A stretch of 64,000 bases of DNA, from positions 620,001 through 684,000 of the forward strand of contig NZ_JBIWGZ010000001.1 of the NCBI RefSeq assembly GCF_044763875.1, read 5' to 3'. Origin of the DNA: Rummeliibacillus sp044763875. GTDB lineage: Bacteria > Bacillota > Bacilli > Bacillales_A > Planococcaceae. A program made the translations under genes and the position numbers. Numbering within the stretch: position 1 is the first letter of the stretch; each line of letters opens with the position of its first letter. Shown one piece after another: positions 34,262-42,748 of the stretch. The notes under the pieces are model-generated. The model searched no databases and was not told the origin of the DNA. It saw only the letters and a list, made by a program, of their open reading frames with translations.

Positions 34262-35857
34262 ATGAATATCGCTGATTGGTTAATTATTTTCGTTTTTACT
34301 TTGACTGTACTGGCTGTTATAGCTGTTATTGTTCTTCTAGTTTATATAATTACATTTGATCGAAATCAGAAGCGTCATGCTATTTTAAGAAATTATCCTG
34401 CGCTCGGTAGAATGCGCTACTTTTTTGAAAAAATCGGTCCTGAATTTCGTCAATATTGGTTTGACGGAGATCTTGAAGGGAAACCATTTTCCCGTGTAGA
34501 TTACGAACATATAGTAAAAGGCGCTAAATATATGCGTGAAGTGGTTGCCTTTGGATCAAAACGTAATTATGAAGAAGAAGGTTTTTATGTTCGAAATGAT
34601 ATGTTTCCTAAACTAACAGAGGAAATAAAAATGGATAATGAAACGAGGGTAGATACCAAAAGATATATTTTATTGAAAGATTCTCTCTTTTTTCAAAGAG
34701 ACGAAAAATGGGAAGAAGAAGAATCATCTGCCTATTTATTGCATGATGATGATGCGATTGTGATTGGTCCAAACACAAAGTATCCTTTTAAAGTGAAAGG
34801 CCTTATTGGTATGTCCGCTATGAGTTATGGTTCATTAGGTAATCATGCAATTACAGCTTTATCAGAAGGATTAAGTTTAGCAAAGGGTACTTGGATGAAT
34901 ACCGGGGAAGGCGGTCTATCTCCCTACCACTTAAAAGGTGGAGTAGATGTCATCATGCAGATTGGTCCTGGATTGTTCGGTATACGGGACAAAAATGGCG
35001 AAGTTGATTGGGACGAATTAAAAAGAAAAAGTGAAATTCCAGAAATTAAGGCATTTGAAATCAAACTAGCTCAAGGTGCAAAAACACGCGGTGGTCATAT
35101 TGATGCAGAAAAAGTTACACCTGAAGTGGCAGAAATTCGCAAAGTAGAACCGTATAAATCCGTAGATAGTCCAAATCGATTCCATCAGTTTAGTGATGTA
35201 GTAACTATGTGTGATTTTATAGAAAAAATTCGTTCTCATACTGGAAAACCAGTTGGCATGAAGATTGCTGTAGGTGGAAATGACAGTGTAAAAGAACTGG
35301 CAAAATATATGAAGGAAACTGGCAAAGGTCCTGACTTTATAACAGTTGACGGAGGTGAAGGCGGAACAGGCGCTTCTTATCAAGAATTAATTGATAGTGT
35401 AGGTTTACCAATTAGATCAGCTTTACCTATTGTCGTATCTACCCTTCAAAAATATGGCGTACGAGATCGAGTTAAGATCATTGCTTCTGGTAAAATGTTC
35501 ACTCCAGACCGAATCGCCATAGCTCTCGCTATGGGGGCTGATTTAGTCAATATAGCGCGTGGATTCATGATATCCCTCGGATGTATTCAAGCGATGCGAT
35601 GTAATTCAAATACTTGTCCTGTTGGTGTAGCTACTACCGACCCGGATTTACAAAAGGCGCTTGTGATTGATGAAAAGAAATATCGCGTTGCGAATTATCT
35701 TGTAACTCTTCGAATAGGTCTATTTCGAATCTCAGCAGCTGCTGGAATCGATTCACCTGTTCACTTTCAACCTAAACATATTATGTTTAAAGATGAAAAA
35801 GGTGTGGTAATTTCCTTAGAAAATATTCTTCAGGATATTGATAAACAGATTGGTTAA
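34262..35857 (+). CDS. yerD: Membrane-anchored glutamate-synthase-domain protein, YerD-like
   Basis: A 531-aa protein. An N-terminal membrane helix (about 5-31: WLIIFVFTLTVLAVIAVIVL) is followed by a GltB-type FMN/central barrel: SAMSYGSLGNHAITALSEG, NTGEGGLSPYH, then DFITVDGGEGGTGASY and the cysteine stretch CNSNTCPVGVATTDP, similar to the 3Fe-4S region of glutamate synthase. The glutaminase domain is absent, so it cannot use glutamine on its own. AGGAGG precedes the ATG. Function unproven. Confidence 0.87.
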   Translation: MNIADWLIIFVFTLTVLAVIAVIVLLVYIITFDRNQKRHAILRNYPALGRMRYFFEKIGPEFRQYWFDGDLEGKPFSRVDYEHIVKGAKYMREVVAFGSKRNYEEEGFYVRNDMFPKLTEEIKMDNETRVDTKRYILLKDSLFFQRDEKWEEEESSAYLLHDDDAIVIGPNTKYPFKVKGLIGMSAMSYGSLGNHAITALSEGLSLAKGTWMNTGEGGLSPYHLKGGVDVIMQIGPGLFGIRDKNGEVDWDELKRKSEIPEIKAFEIKLAQGAKTRGGHIDAEKVTPEVAEIRKVEPYKSVDSPNRFHQFSDVVTMCDFIEKIRSHTGKPVGMKIAVGGNDSVKELAKYMKETGKGPDFITVDGGEGGTGASYQELIDSVGLPIRSALPIVVSTLQKYGVRDRVKIIASGKMFTPDRIAIALAMGADLVNIARGFMISLGCIQAMRCNSNTCPVGVATTDPDLQKALVIDEKKYRVANYLVTLRIGLFRISAAAGIDSPVHFQPKHIMFKDEKGVVISLENILQDIDKQIG

Positions 35858-35881
35858 ATATGATGATTAACATTCATTTCA

Positions 35882-35923
35882 GACTGTAGACAAACTTTAT
35901 GATTTTTAAGTTAGTCTACAGTC
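35882..35923 (+). terminator. Hairpin after the yerD-like gene
   Basis: GACTGTAGAC and GTCTACAGTC pair perfectly around 22 nt, 24 bp after the stop. No long T-run, so efficiency is uncertain. Confidence 0.6.
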
Positions 35924-35937
35924 CGTTTACTTTCACA

Positions 35938-36353
35938 ATATATAAACAACTCAATAATTCGAATAATATTTTATTTCAAGTATTCACTTAGTATGCACCT
36001 CCAGATGACGCTTTCCGTGGGCGCGTATTGAGCTTTGAGTCCACTGAAAAAGTGTAGTAATACAAATATTTATAGTATATATCTGCTATTACATGAAGTG
36101 GAATTAGCTCCGCTTTCCGTGGGCGAACTGACGAGCCTCCTCGCTGTGCTCCGGGGTCTCGCCTAGCTCGTTTTCCCACAGGAGTCTCCGCTAATTCCAC
36201 TTCAACGAAGATAGTTTTCCAGATTTTTATCATAAATTTCCATCTATTTTTACTTTTCCAGTGTCCTCCTAGATTTCCCGTAGGACTATGAATGAACATC
36301 GCACTAAGGAAATGCGAATGCATTTAGAGGACTCGCCGTCTTTCACTCCAATT
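35938..36353. repeat. MITE-like repeat, family 2, split by another repeat
   Basis: The left part (35938-36033) carries tcaataattcgaataatatt and tccagatgacgctttccgtg. The right part (36270-36353) carries aggactatgaatgaacatcg and gaggactcgccgtc. A family 3 element fills the middle. The order of the two halves matches the intact long copies. Confidence 0.75.
36037..36268. repeat. MITE-like repeat, family 3, inserted in a family 2 copy
   Basis: Imperfect terminal inverted repeats GAGTCCACTGAAAAAGT / ACTTTTCCAGTGTCCTC. The core is a long palindrome from gaagtggaattagctccgct to ctccgctaattccacttcaa. About 232 bp. Confidence 0.75.
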
Positions 36354-36379
36354 GTGGTTTTAAAAAATATTGTTATAAG

Positions 36380-36412
36380 AAATCCTGTTAGCTTAAAGCT
36401 AACGGGATTTCT
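36380..36412. terminator. Terminator-like hairpin
   Basis: AAATCCTGTTAGC / GCTAACGGGATTT around TTAAA, one mismatch. It sits 83 bp before the methyltransferase gene, so it insulates that gene from upstream transcripts. Confidence 0.55.
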
Positions 36413-36495
36413 TCTTTCACTAATGGAGCAGGATTATACGATAAGTGTATAGAATGTACTATAACATCAATAATGTTTCGTGAGGTGAATAGAAG

Positions 36496-37233
36496 ATGGA
36501 TTACTATGGGGAACTTTGTACAAAAATATATGAAAGTGAAAAATCCATTGCAATTGGAGTAGAACTGAATTTTTATCTATCTTTCGTTAAAGATAATAAT
36601 ATGAAAGTTTTAGAGCCTATGTGTGGCAATGGTAGAATGCTTATTCCTTTTCTGCAAAGAGGGATTGATATCGAGGGCTTCGACATCTCAGAAGAGATGC
36701 TGAATGTATGTGAAGAAAAAGGAAAAAAACTAGGTCTCAATCCAATAGTTTTTCTTGAAAAAATAGAGGCATTTAAGAGCAATAAAAATTATGATTTAAT
36801 TATGGTTCCTTTCGGTTCCTTCTCACTTTTACCTGATAAATTAGTGCACGTCAGTCTTCAAAATTTAAAGTCTGTTCTAAATCCAGATGGTAAACTACTT
36901 TTGACTGTTATGATAAAAAATACAGAGGTTAAAGAAGTTCCTGATTGGATTGAAACGAATAGGATACAATTTGTTGATCAAATGATTATTGAATATAAAA
37001 AAATGAACTATGATCAGGAATCTAAGGTATTAAATATTGAGTTGAAATATCAATCAGTTCAAGGTGAGCAGTTAGTGAAAATAGAAACTATGGATTTCCC
37101 TATTCGTCTTTATGAGTTAGAAGAATTCAAGGATTTACTCCAGACAAATGGATTTAGAGACATAGTAGTTCACGAAGTAATTAACGGATATGGCGAAGGA
37201 AGTTCGTTCAATGTATTTGAGTGTGAAATATAA
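36496..37233 (+). CDS. Class I SAM-dependent methyltransferase
   Basis: A 245-aa Rossmann methyltransferase. Motif I is VLEPMCGNGRMLIPF (about 38-52), the acidic residue after strand 2 is in EGFDISEEML, and motif IV-like IMVPFGSFSLL follows. GAGGTG lies 8 nt before the ATG. Monocistronic between terminators. The acceptor is unknown; it resembles small-molecule methyltransferases. Confidence 0.85.
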   Translation: MDYYGELCTKIYESEKSIAIGVELNFYLSFVKDNNMKVLEPMCGNGRMLIPFLQRGIDIEGFDISEEMLNVCEEKGKKLGLNPIVFLEKIEAFKSNKNYDLIMVPFGSFSLLPDKLVHVSLQNLKSVLNPDGKLLLTVMIKNTEVKEVPDWIETNRIQFVDQMIIEYKKMNYDQESKVLNIELKYQSVQGEQLVKIETMDFPIRLYELEEFKDLLQTNGFRDIVVHEVINGYGEGSSFNVFECEI

Positions 37234-37347
37234 TGTTATGTTTTTAATGAACTGAAGGTACGTTATATCTGAGCTGCAGTTTTGTTGGCTCTTTTTGCTT
37301 TGTGAACTAACCAAAATAATAGTAAGCTTGATTTCAAACTGGCTATA

Positions 37348-37383
37348 AAAAACCGACTCCCTCTCTTAGGAAGTCGGTTTTTT
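37348..37383 (-). terminator. Terminator of yjlC-ndh
   Basis: AAAACCGACT/AGTCGGTTTT arms around a 12-nt centre with T-runs on both sides, 12 bp after the ndh stop. Confidence 0.8.
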
Positions 37384-37394
37384 AAATTATCGGC

Positions 37395-38579
37395 CTAGTA
37401 TACTAAACCGTATAATGCTTTGATATGTGATAAGTAACGAATGTTACTAGCTTCTTTCATCAATGTAGCTGGTAGACCTTTAAGTTCAGTATTGTTTGCT
37501 CCGACTGTTGCTACCCCATCTTTGCGTCCAAGAGATGCAAGTGTACCAGAGTTAACTGCACTGAATTCTTTCATTGGTTGACCTTTTAATTGTGCGAATA
37601 GGTTATATCCTGCTGTTTCGCCCATTTGCCATGCTACTTGAGCAGTTGGAGCATATAATGGACGTGCGCCTTCTTCAGGAATTAAAACTGAAGCGTCACC
37701 TACAACGAATACATCTGAGTGAGATGTAGATTGTAAAAATTCGTTGATTGTTGCTTTACCACGGTTTACTTCTAAACCTGATTCAGCAACTACAGGAAGT
37801 GCCGCAACACCACCAGTCCAAACAAATGTGTTTGCTTCGATTACTTGACCATCTTTAAGTGAGATTTTGTTACCTTCAACAGCTGTAACAGGTAGACCAG
37901 TTAAGAATTCTACACCACGTTTAGCTAATGATTCAGTAGCACGTACAATTAAAGTATCTGGTAATACAGGAAGAATTTTTGGACCTGCTTCGACTAATTT
38001 AACTTTGAATTCGCTGAAGTCAACGCCGTATTTTTCAGCAACTTTAGGCATGTTGTCGATGATTTCACCAACAAGTTCGATACCAGTTAAGCCGCCACCG
38101 CCGATTACAATTGTGCCGTCAGCAGGATCTTTTGTTTCAGCATATGCTTTAATTTTAGCTTCGATATGAGCATTGATTTGGTTTGCTTCGTTAACAGATT
38201 TAAGTACCATACTGTTTTCTTCTAGTCCAGGGATACCGAAATATCCAGTTTGGCTTCCTAAAGCCACTACAAGAACATCATAAGATAGAGATGATCCATC
38301 TTCTAATTTAACAAATTTGTTATCTGGTGAGATTTCTTTCACTTTAGAAATGTGAAGATCAATATCTTTCCCTTTGAAGATTTTTTCTAATGGGAATGAA
38401 ATAGCTTGTTCTTTAATAGTACCACCAGCTAAACGGTGAAGTTCAGTGATGATTTGGTGTGTTGGGAATTGGTTGACTACAGTTACTTCTGCGTCATCTT
38501 TAGTTGCATATTCACGGAATTTTAGAGCAGTTAAAACGCCGCCATAACCTGCGCCTAAAATGATGATTTTTTTTGACAT
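37395..38579 (-). CDS. ndh: Type II NADH dehydrogenase
   Basis: A 394-aa non-proton-pumping NADH:quinone oxidoreductase bound to the inner face of the membrane. The FAD motif GAGYGG is at 9-14; the NADH motif is GGGGLTGIELVGE; FVVGDASVL is the C-terminal FAD contact; the hydrophobic end (NIRYLSHIKALYGLVY) may dock to the membrane. GGAGG precedes the ATG. It follows a DUF1641 gene, as in the B. subtilis yjlC-ndh operon, where the redox repressor Rex is the known regulator; I found no clear Rex box here. Confidence 0.93.
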   Translation of the reverse strand: MSKKIIILGAGYGGVLTALKFREYATKDDAEVTVVNQFPTHQIITELHRLAGGTIKEQAISFPLEKIFKGKDIDLHISKVKEISPDNKFVKLEDGSSLSYDVLVVALGSQTGYFGIPGLEENSMVLKSVNEANQINAHIEAKIKAYAETKDPADGTIVIGGGGLTGIELVGEIIDNMPKVAEKYGVDFSEFKVKLVEAGPKILPVLPDTLIVRATESLAKRGVEFLTGLPVTAVEGNKISLKDGQVIEANTFVWTGGVAALPVVAESGLEVNRGKATINEFLQSTSHSDVFVVGDASVLIPEEGARPLYAPTAQVAWQMGETAGYNLFAQLKGQPMKEFSAVNSGTLASLGRKDGVATVGANNTELKGLPATLMKEASNIRYLSHIKALYGLVY

Positions 38580-38613
38580 AATTAATCCTCCATAATCAGT
38601 ATTGATGTAAAGA

Positions 38614-39045
38614 CTATTTTACTTGTTTATGTTCTTCGTTCACTTGAAGAAAAGCATTAGCGAAACGGAATAATTGTTGTACTTGTGGATCTTTTAGTAA
38701 ACGGAGTACACCAAAAAGACCAATAGTTTCAGTGCTTTCAGCAGCACGATCTTTTGCTTCAATAGCTGTTGCAGCTATACTTTTAGCTGAATTTACAACT
38801 GGCGTTGCCATTTCTCCTACAGCACCAACGATATCATTTTTTAACACACTGTCTGTTGAAAGAGATTGTGCTATATCATATACCTTTGTTATAGTTGACA
38901 CCATTTCTGTCAACTTTGGTAATTCGTTTACCAATGCTGTAATAGACTCTTGCACCTCAGGTTTTAATAATTGATCTAATACATCAAGTTTTTCTTGGCT
39001 TACAGCTGGTTGTTCAGCTTGTAATTGATTAGTCGTTTCTGACAT
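38614..39045 (-). CDS. yjlC: DUF1641 protein, YjlC-like
   Basis: A 143-aa protein. The first 20 residues are polar; the DUF1641 core is about 22-115 (LLKPEVQESITALVNELPKL, then GVLRLLKDPQVQQLFRFANA). The ATG is 8 nt after GGAG. It shares an operon with ndh, separated by 34 bp, the same arrangement as B. subtilis yjlC-ndh. DUF1641 proteins also occur beside formate dehydrogenases. A role with redox enzymes is inferred, not shown. Confidence 0.88.
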   Translation of the reverse strand: MSETTNQLQAEQPAVSQEKLDVLDQLLKPEVQESITALVNELPKLTEMVSTITKVYDIAQSLSTDSVLKNDIVGAVGEMATPVVNSAKSIAATAIEAKDRAAESTETIGLFGVLRLLKDPQVQQLFRFANAFLQVNEEHKQVK

Positions 39046-39078
39046 ATCCAATTCTCCTTTGCAATAACTATTTACTTA

Positions 39079-39098
39079 TTATTTGAAAATACAAATAA
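39079..39098 (-). promoter_or_regulatory. Inverted repeat before yjlC
   Basis: TTATTTG-AAAATA-CAAATAA, perfect 7-bp arms, 34 bp upstream of the yjlC start. It could be an operator. It does not fit the Rex consensus TTGTGAA-N4-TTCACAA. Confidence 0.4.
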
Positions 39099-39099
39099 T

Positions 39100-39569
39100 T
39101 GTGATACTTGATCATCTTTCGACATTCCATTAGTTCGATAATTCTGGCCAAGCATGCCTGTAATCATCTTTTTTAACGCTCACTCTACTTCAAAAAGTGC
39201 TCGTATACCAATCTTAAAAACGATTGCCATTTTGACGATCTATATTCAACCTCTATCCTATAATATGTGGAATGTAACCACTATTATAAGCCTACAAATG
39301 AATAATACACCTTTCTTTACATAGTTTCCATCAAATTTGAATATTTTATGTGAAAACATGAACAAATACACGAATTTCTTAGCATTTTCCTATATTTTTA
39401 TATTGACTTTCCCTATATATATTTTCCCTATCAATTCTATTGGTGTATTTATAAAATTCTACCTTTTGTATAATTGGTGAAATTTGTATTATTTTAATAA
39501 AATTTTTTAAAAGTTATGTTATTCTACATAGAGTAAGTGGCTATTCTATTTTTCTAAGGAGGAATTAAT
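39100..39569. other. Intergenic stretch between yjlC and the next gene
   Basis: Very AT-rich and divergent. It must contain promoters for both sides. I cannot assign a convincing -35/-10 pair or RNA. Confidence 0.3.
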
Positions 39570-39971
39570 TTGACATTATTTAATATTCGACATGCAGAAG
39601 GTATACATATTATCGTCGACGTCAAAAAACATAAAAACCATATTGAATTACGTACAACAACAGGGGAAGAATTATTTATTATTGCACTTACTGATGAAAG
39701 CTATACGGTTTATGATGATCGTTTTGCTGGTGCTTCGAAACAAATGAATTCAATAGAAGCTTTTGAAATAGATGGTAGCTTTAGAAACTTAGATTTTGAT
39801 AATATACGAACATTATTTACAGATTCTTTTGAACGTTTAATGGATGAACTTGCGAAGTATGTTGGTACTACCGAATTAGTCAACTTAGAAACATTAAAAG
39901 AATCTGTAACAAAAGATGTTAAAGGCATTTACTTTAAAATCATTTCAGATACAAAAACTTATCAAATTTAG
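39570..39971 (+). CDS. Hypothetical protein (133 aa)
   Basis: Not recognised. It begins with TTG 8 nt after AAGGAGG and reads as a compact mixed alpha/beta protein (TLFNIRHAEGIHIIVDVKKH onward) with no cysteines, signal or membrane segment. Monocistronic, with its own terminator. Probably a conserved cytosolic protein of this family of bacteria. Confidence 0.65.
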   Translation: MTLFNIRHAEGIHIIVDVKKHKNHIELRTTTGEELFIIALTDESYTVYDDRFAGASKQMNSIEAFEIDGSFRNLDFDNIRTLFTDSFERLMDELAKYVGTTELVNLETLKESVTKDVKGIYFKIISDTKTYQI

Positions 39972-39974
39972 CTA

Positions 39975-39999
39975 GAGGTTCCTTATTAGGAACCTTTTT
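39975..39999 (+). terminator. Rho-independent terminator
   Basis: AGAGGTTCC/GGAACCT around TTATTA, followed by T8, right after the 133-aa gene. Confidence 0.88.
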
Positions 40000-40007
40000 T
40001 TTGCTCA

Positions 40008-40532
40008 CTATCCCCCTATATATAAAACACACTGGCTAATTGCGATATAAAAAGCAGGATTCGTAATCGTTGCTTCTTCTTCAATTTGTAACTCAATATG
40101 AAAAGAATCATTTTGCAAGTTTGCTCTCCATCTCGCAACCACCCTGTCATTCACTAGAAATGTAGACCAATCTTCCATTTCTTTATGTATCTTCATCAAA
40201 AAATCGCCTTTCGTCAAAATTAAATCCGGAATCATCCGTTGCCAACCATCGTAAGCAATCGTATATTTTTCATTTTGTTGTTCATCTATTACTTCATAAT
40301 AAACTTTGCCTTTTCTAGATATCTTCCTACAAGTAAAAAGCTCTTGTTGCTCAAGATTATAAGTTTTATATGTTAAAAAATATTTATTTTCTAATAGTTT
40401 GTCAATCACACGTTTTAAAAAGTTACTATAAATTCTTTGACATGTAAAAATTTTTTCTTTTTGTTCATTTTGAATCTCTAGAATAGGTGTTTCTTTTATC
40501 GTATTTGGATGTACATAATAATAACTATTCAT
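40008..40532 (-). CDS. Tubby-C-terminal-like (LURP/YxjI-type) protein, tentative
   Basis: A 174-aa beta-rich protein. The pattern of short strands and final hydrophobic helix (NPAFYIAISQCVLYIGG) resembles the tubby-like/LOR family common in Bacillales, based on impression of the fold pattern (FTCRKISRKGKVYYEVIDEQ, then DFLMKIHKEMEDWSTFLVND). AGGAG lies 6 nt before the ATG. Function unknown. Confidence 0.55.
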   Translation of the reverse strand: MNSYYYVHPNTIKETPILEIQNEQKEKIFTCQRIYSNFLKRVIDKLLENKYFLTYKTYNLEQQELFTCRKISRKGKVYYEVIDEQQNEKYTIAYDGWQRMIPDLILTKGDFLMKIHKEMEDWSTFLVNDRVVARWRANLQNDSFHIELQIEEEATITNPAFYIAISQCVLYIGG

Positions 40533-40574
40533 GTGTTTACTCCTGTCTTAAATACCATTTTCCTTACCCAAACT

Positions 40575-40829
40575 ATATCGAATAATATTGCCCAAAACAA
40601 ATAAAAGATACCTACTTTAAGTAAGGATCGGTATTTACTTAGTAAGACGCTGCAGATGGCGCTTTCCGCGGGCGAGCGTTGAGCCTCCTCGGAAGCCCGT
40701 ACCGTGCTTCACTGCGGGGTCTCACCTGCCTCGCTTTCCCGCAGGAGTCGCCATCTTCCGCTCCATAGATAATGTTCTAATAGATATGGCAAGTATTTTA
40801 TTAAATCTTTGATTTATGAAATTGAGTCA
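40575..40829. repeat. MITE-like repeat, family 2, left end shortened
   Basis: The core (40648-40775) is nearly identical to that at 23128-23255. The right end is gatttatgaaattgagtca; the left AT-rich arm is shortened and diverged. Confidence 0.8.
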
Positions 40830-40857
40830 TTTATAACATTTTTATTGTAAAAGAAAA

Positions 40858-40903
40858 AAACTGTAAACAAGCTCAAAATACTTCGAGTTTGTTTACAGTT
40901 TGA
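40858..40903. terminator. Terminator-like hairpin
   Basis: AACTGTAAACAA/TTGTTTACAGTT arms with an inner CTCAAAATACTTCGAG. It lies downstream of the CoxG-like gene on the minus strand. Confidence 0.7.
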
Positions 40904-40955
40904 GTTACCTATCAAGTAGGTGATAATTCTATAAAATTGCACTTAGATAATCAAA

Positions 40956-41402
40956 TTAAGCATGAACCAATTGAATTTTATTGGCAACACGATTTGTTAA
41001 TACGCTTGTTGCTTTTGGAAGTACTGCCGTGAAAAGTGGATTTAAAACTGGTGCAGCAAGACCCCCTGCTTTTACTTCTAAATGACCTGTCATTTGCGTT
41101 TTATTTGCATCTAATGCCACGTCTTCGAAATAACCTGTTCCTGAGAATTTATCAGATAGTCCAGTTAGTTCGAAACTAATTTTAGAAGGTTCTTCCCAGC
41201 CCGTAATATCAATTTGTACTTTCACTTCTTTTTTTAATACACCTACATTTCCTGCAAATGTCCATGTAGATTGTTTGTCATTTAAAATTTGGTGTTCACG
41301 ATATCCTGGTACTAGTGTTGCCCATTTCTCCATTTGACTTACGAATTCCCATACTTCTTTTTGTGGTACTTGAACTTCTACTGTGTGTGAGGCTGTTGCC
41401 AT
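40956..41402 (-). CDS. CoxG-like SRPBCC protein
   Basis: A 148-aa SRPBCC (START-like) protein of the CoxG/polyketide-cyclase group: MATASHTVEVQVPQKEVWEF at the start, a central YREHQILNDKQSTWTF and C-terminal helix LPKATSVLTNRVANKIQ. CoxG proteins are linked to CO dehydrogenase maturation or membrane association in other bacteria, but no cox genes are here. The ribosome site is weak (GAAAG-type). The ligand is unknown. Confidence 0.78.
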   Translation of the reverse strand: MATASHTVEVQVPQKEVWEFVSQMEKWATLVPGYREHQILNDKQSTWTFAGNVGVLKKEVKVQIDITGWEEPSKISFELTGLSDKFSGTGYFEDVALDANKTQMTGHLEVKAGGLAAPVLNPLFTAVLPKATSVLTNRVANKIQLVHA

Positions 41403-41488
41403 TATTGGTCACTACTTTCTCTTTTAAGTAATTTTATTATACAATAATATCAATCATTTAATAGAACTTTAAGACCCATATTTCCCTA

Positions 41489-42736
41489 TTATTCACGAAT
41501 TTGTCCAGTTCCTGATATATAATATTTACTAGAAGTCAATGCAGGTAAGCCCATAGGTCCTCTTGCATGTAGTTTTTGTGTACTAATTCCGATTTCTGCT
41601 CCATAGCCAAATTCAAAACCATCAGTAAAACGAGTGGAAGCATTATGATATACCGCTGCAGCATCTACTCCCGTTTGGAATTCTCTTGCATTTTCTAGAT
41701 TTTCAGTAATAATCGCTTCTGAATGTTTTGTTCCATATTGATGTATATGCTCAATCGCTTCGTCGATATTCTTAACAATTTTGGCACTTAACGTTAATGC
41801 TAAATATTCTGTTGCCCAATCTTCTTCTGTTGCTTTTTTGACTTTTGGATCAGCTTCTCGAACGGTGTCATCTCCAAACATTGTGATGTCCGCTTTGAGC
41901 AATGATTCTATTAATTCTTTCCCATGAGCTACAAACCAATTTTCATGAATCAACAGACTTTCAGCAGCATTACAAACTGATGGACGCTGTGTTTTAGCAT
42001 TTAAAATAATATCTTTTGTCATTTGTAAATTTGCTGTTTCATCAATGAAGATATGGCAATTCCCCGCACCGGTTTCAAGCACAGGCACCGTAGCTTTTGA
42101 TACAACGGTATCAATTAAATTCTTGCCGCCTCGAGGAATTAATACATCTAAGTATTCTTTTAAATGGAATAGTTCTTCAGCAGCTTCATGACTTGTATTT
42201 TCAATAAGTTGTACTGCATTAATAGGTAATGTTGATTTACTTAATGCTTTATGGATCGAATCGACTAGAGCCATATTTGAAAATTTTGCAGATGAACTAC
42301 CGCGAAGAATAACAGCATTGCTAGTTTTCAGTGCAAGTGATGCTGCATCGACTGTTACATTAGGTCGGGCTTCATAAATCATCCCTATAACCCCAATCGG
42401 AACACGTCTTTTTTCGATATGTAGGCCATTTTCTTTTGTAATATTTTCAAGAACTTCCCCTACTGGATCTAGTAAGCTTACTACTAATTCAATGGCTTCG
42501 GCAATGCCATTTATTCTGTCTTCTGTAAGTAAAATCCGGTCCAAAACTGATGGAGAAAGTCCTTTTTCTTTACCAGAGATAATATCTTTTTCATTCTCTC
42601 TTTGAATAGTTTCTTTATCCATTAGTAATTGCTTAGCAATTAACTGTAATGCTTCATTTTTTTCTTTTGTTGACTTTTGATTCATCTCATAGCTTGCTTT
42701 CTTAGCTAATTTACCTTTTTCTAAAACTTCCGTCAT
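41489..42736 (-). CDS. proA: Gamma-glutamyl phosphate reductase
   Basis: A 415-aa NADPH-dependent enzyme reducing glutamyl-5-phosphate to the semialdehyde, the second step of proline synthesis. The catalytic cysteine is in ETGAGNCHIFID, and ILRGSSSAKFSN and VLIPRGG belong to the ALDH-like fold. Second gene of proBA, 12 bp after proB. Confidence 0.96.
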   Translation of the reverse strand: MTEVLEKGKLAKKASYEMNQKSTKEKNEALQLIAKQLLMDKETIQRENEKDIISGKEKGLSPSVLDRILLTEDRINGIAEAIELVVSLLDPVGEVLENITKENGLHIEKRRVPIGVIGMIYEARPNVTVDAASLALKTSNAVILRGSSSAKFSNMALVDSIHKALSKSTLPINAVQLIENTSHEAAEELFHLKEYLDVLIPRGGKNLIDTVVSKATVPVLETGAGNCHIFIDETANLQMTKDIILNAKTQRPSVCNAAESLLIHENWFVAHGKELIESLLKADITMFGDDTVREADPKVKKATEEDWATEYLALTLSAKIVKNIDEAIEHIHQYGTKHSEAIITENLENAREFQTGVDAAAVYHNASTRFTDGFEFGYGAEIGISTQKLHARGPMGLPALTSSKYYISGTGQIRE

Positions 42737-42748
42737 ACTAATTCCTCC

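Noticed and set aside
35988..36323. 111-codon minus-strand ORF
   Set aside because: Translation of nested repeats (TRPRKASSGGAY-type peptide); the similar peptide at 23009-23278 also comes from a repeat, not a gene family.
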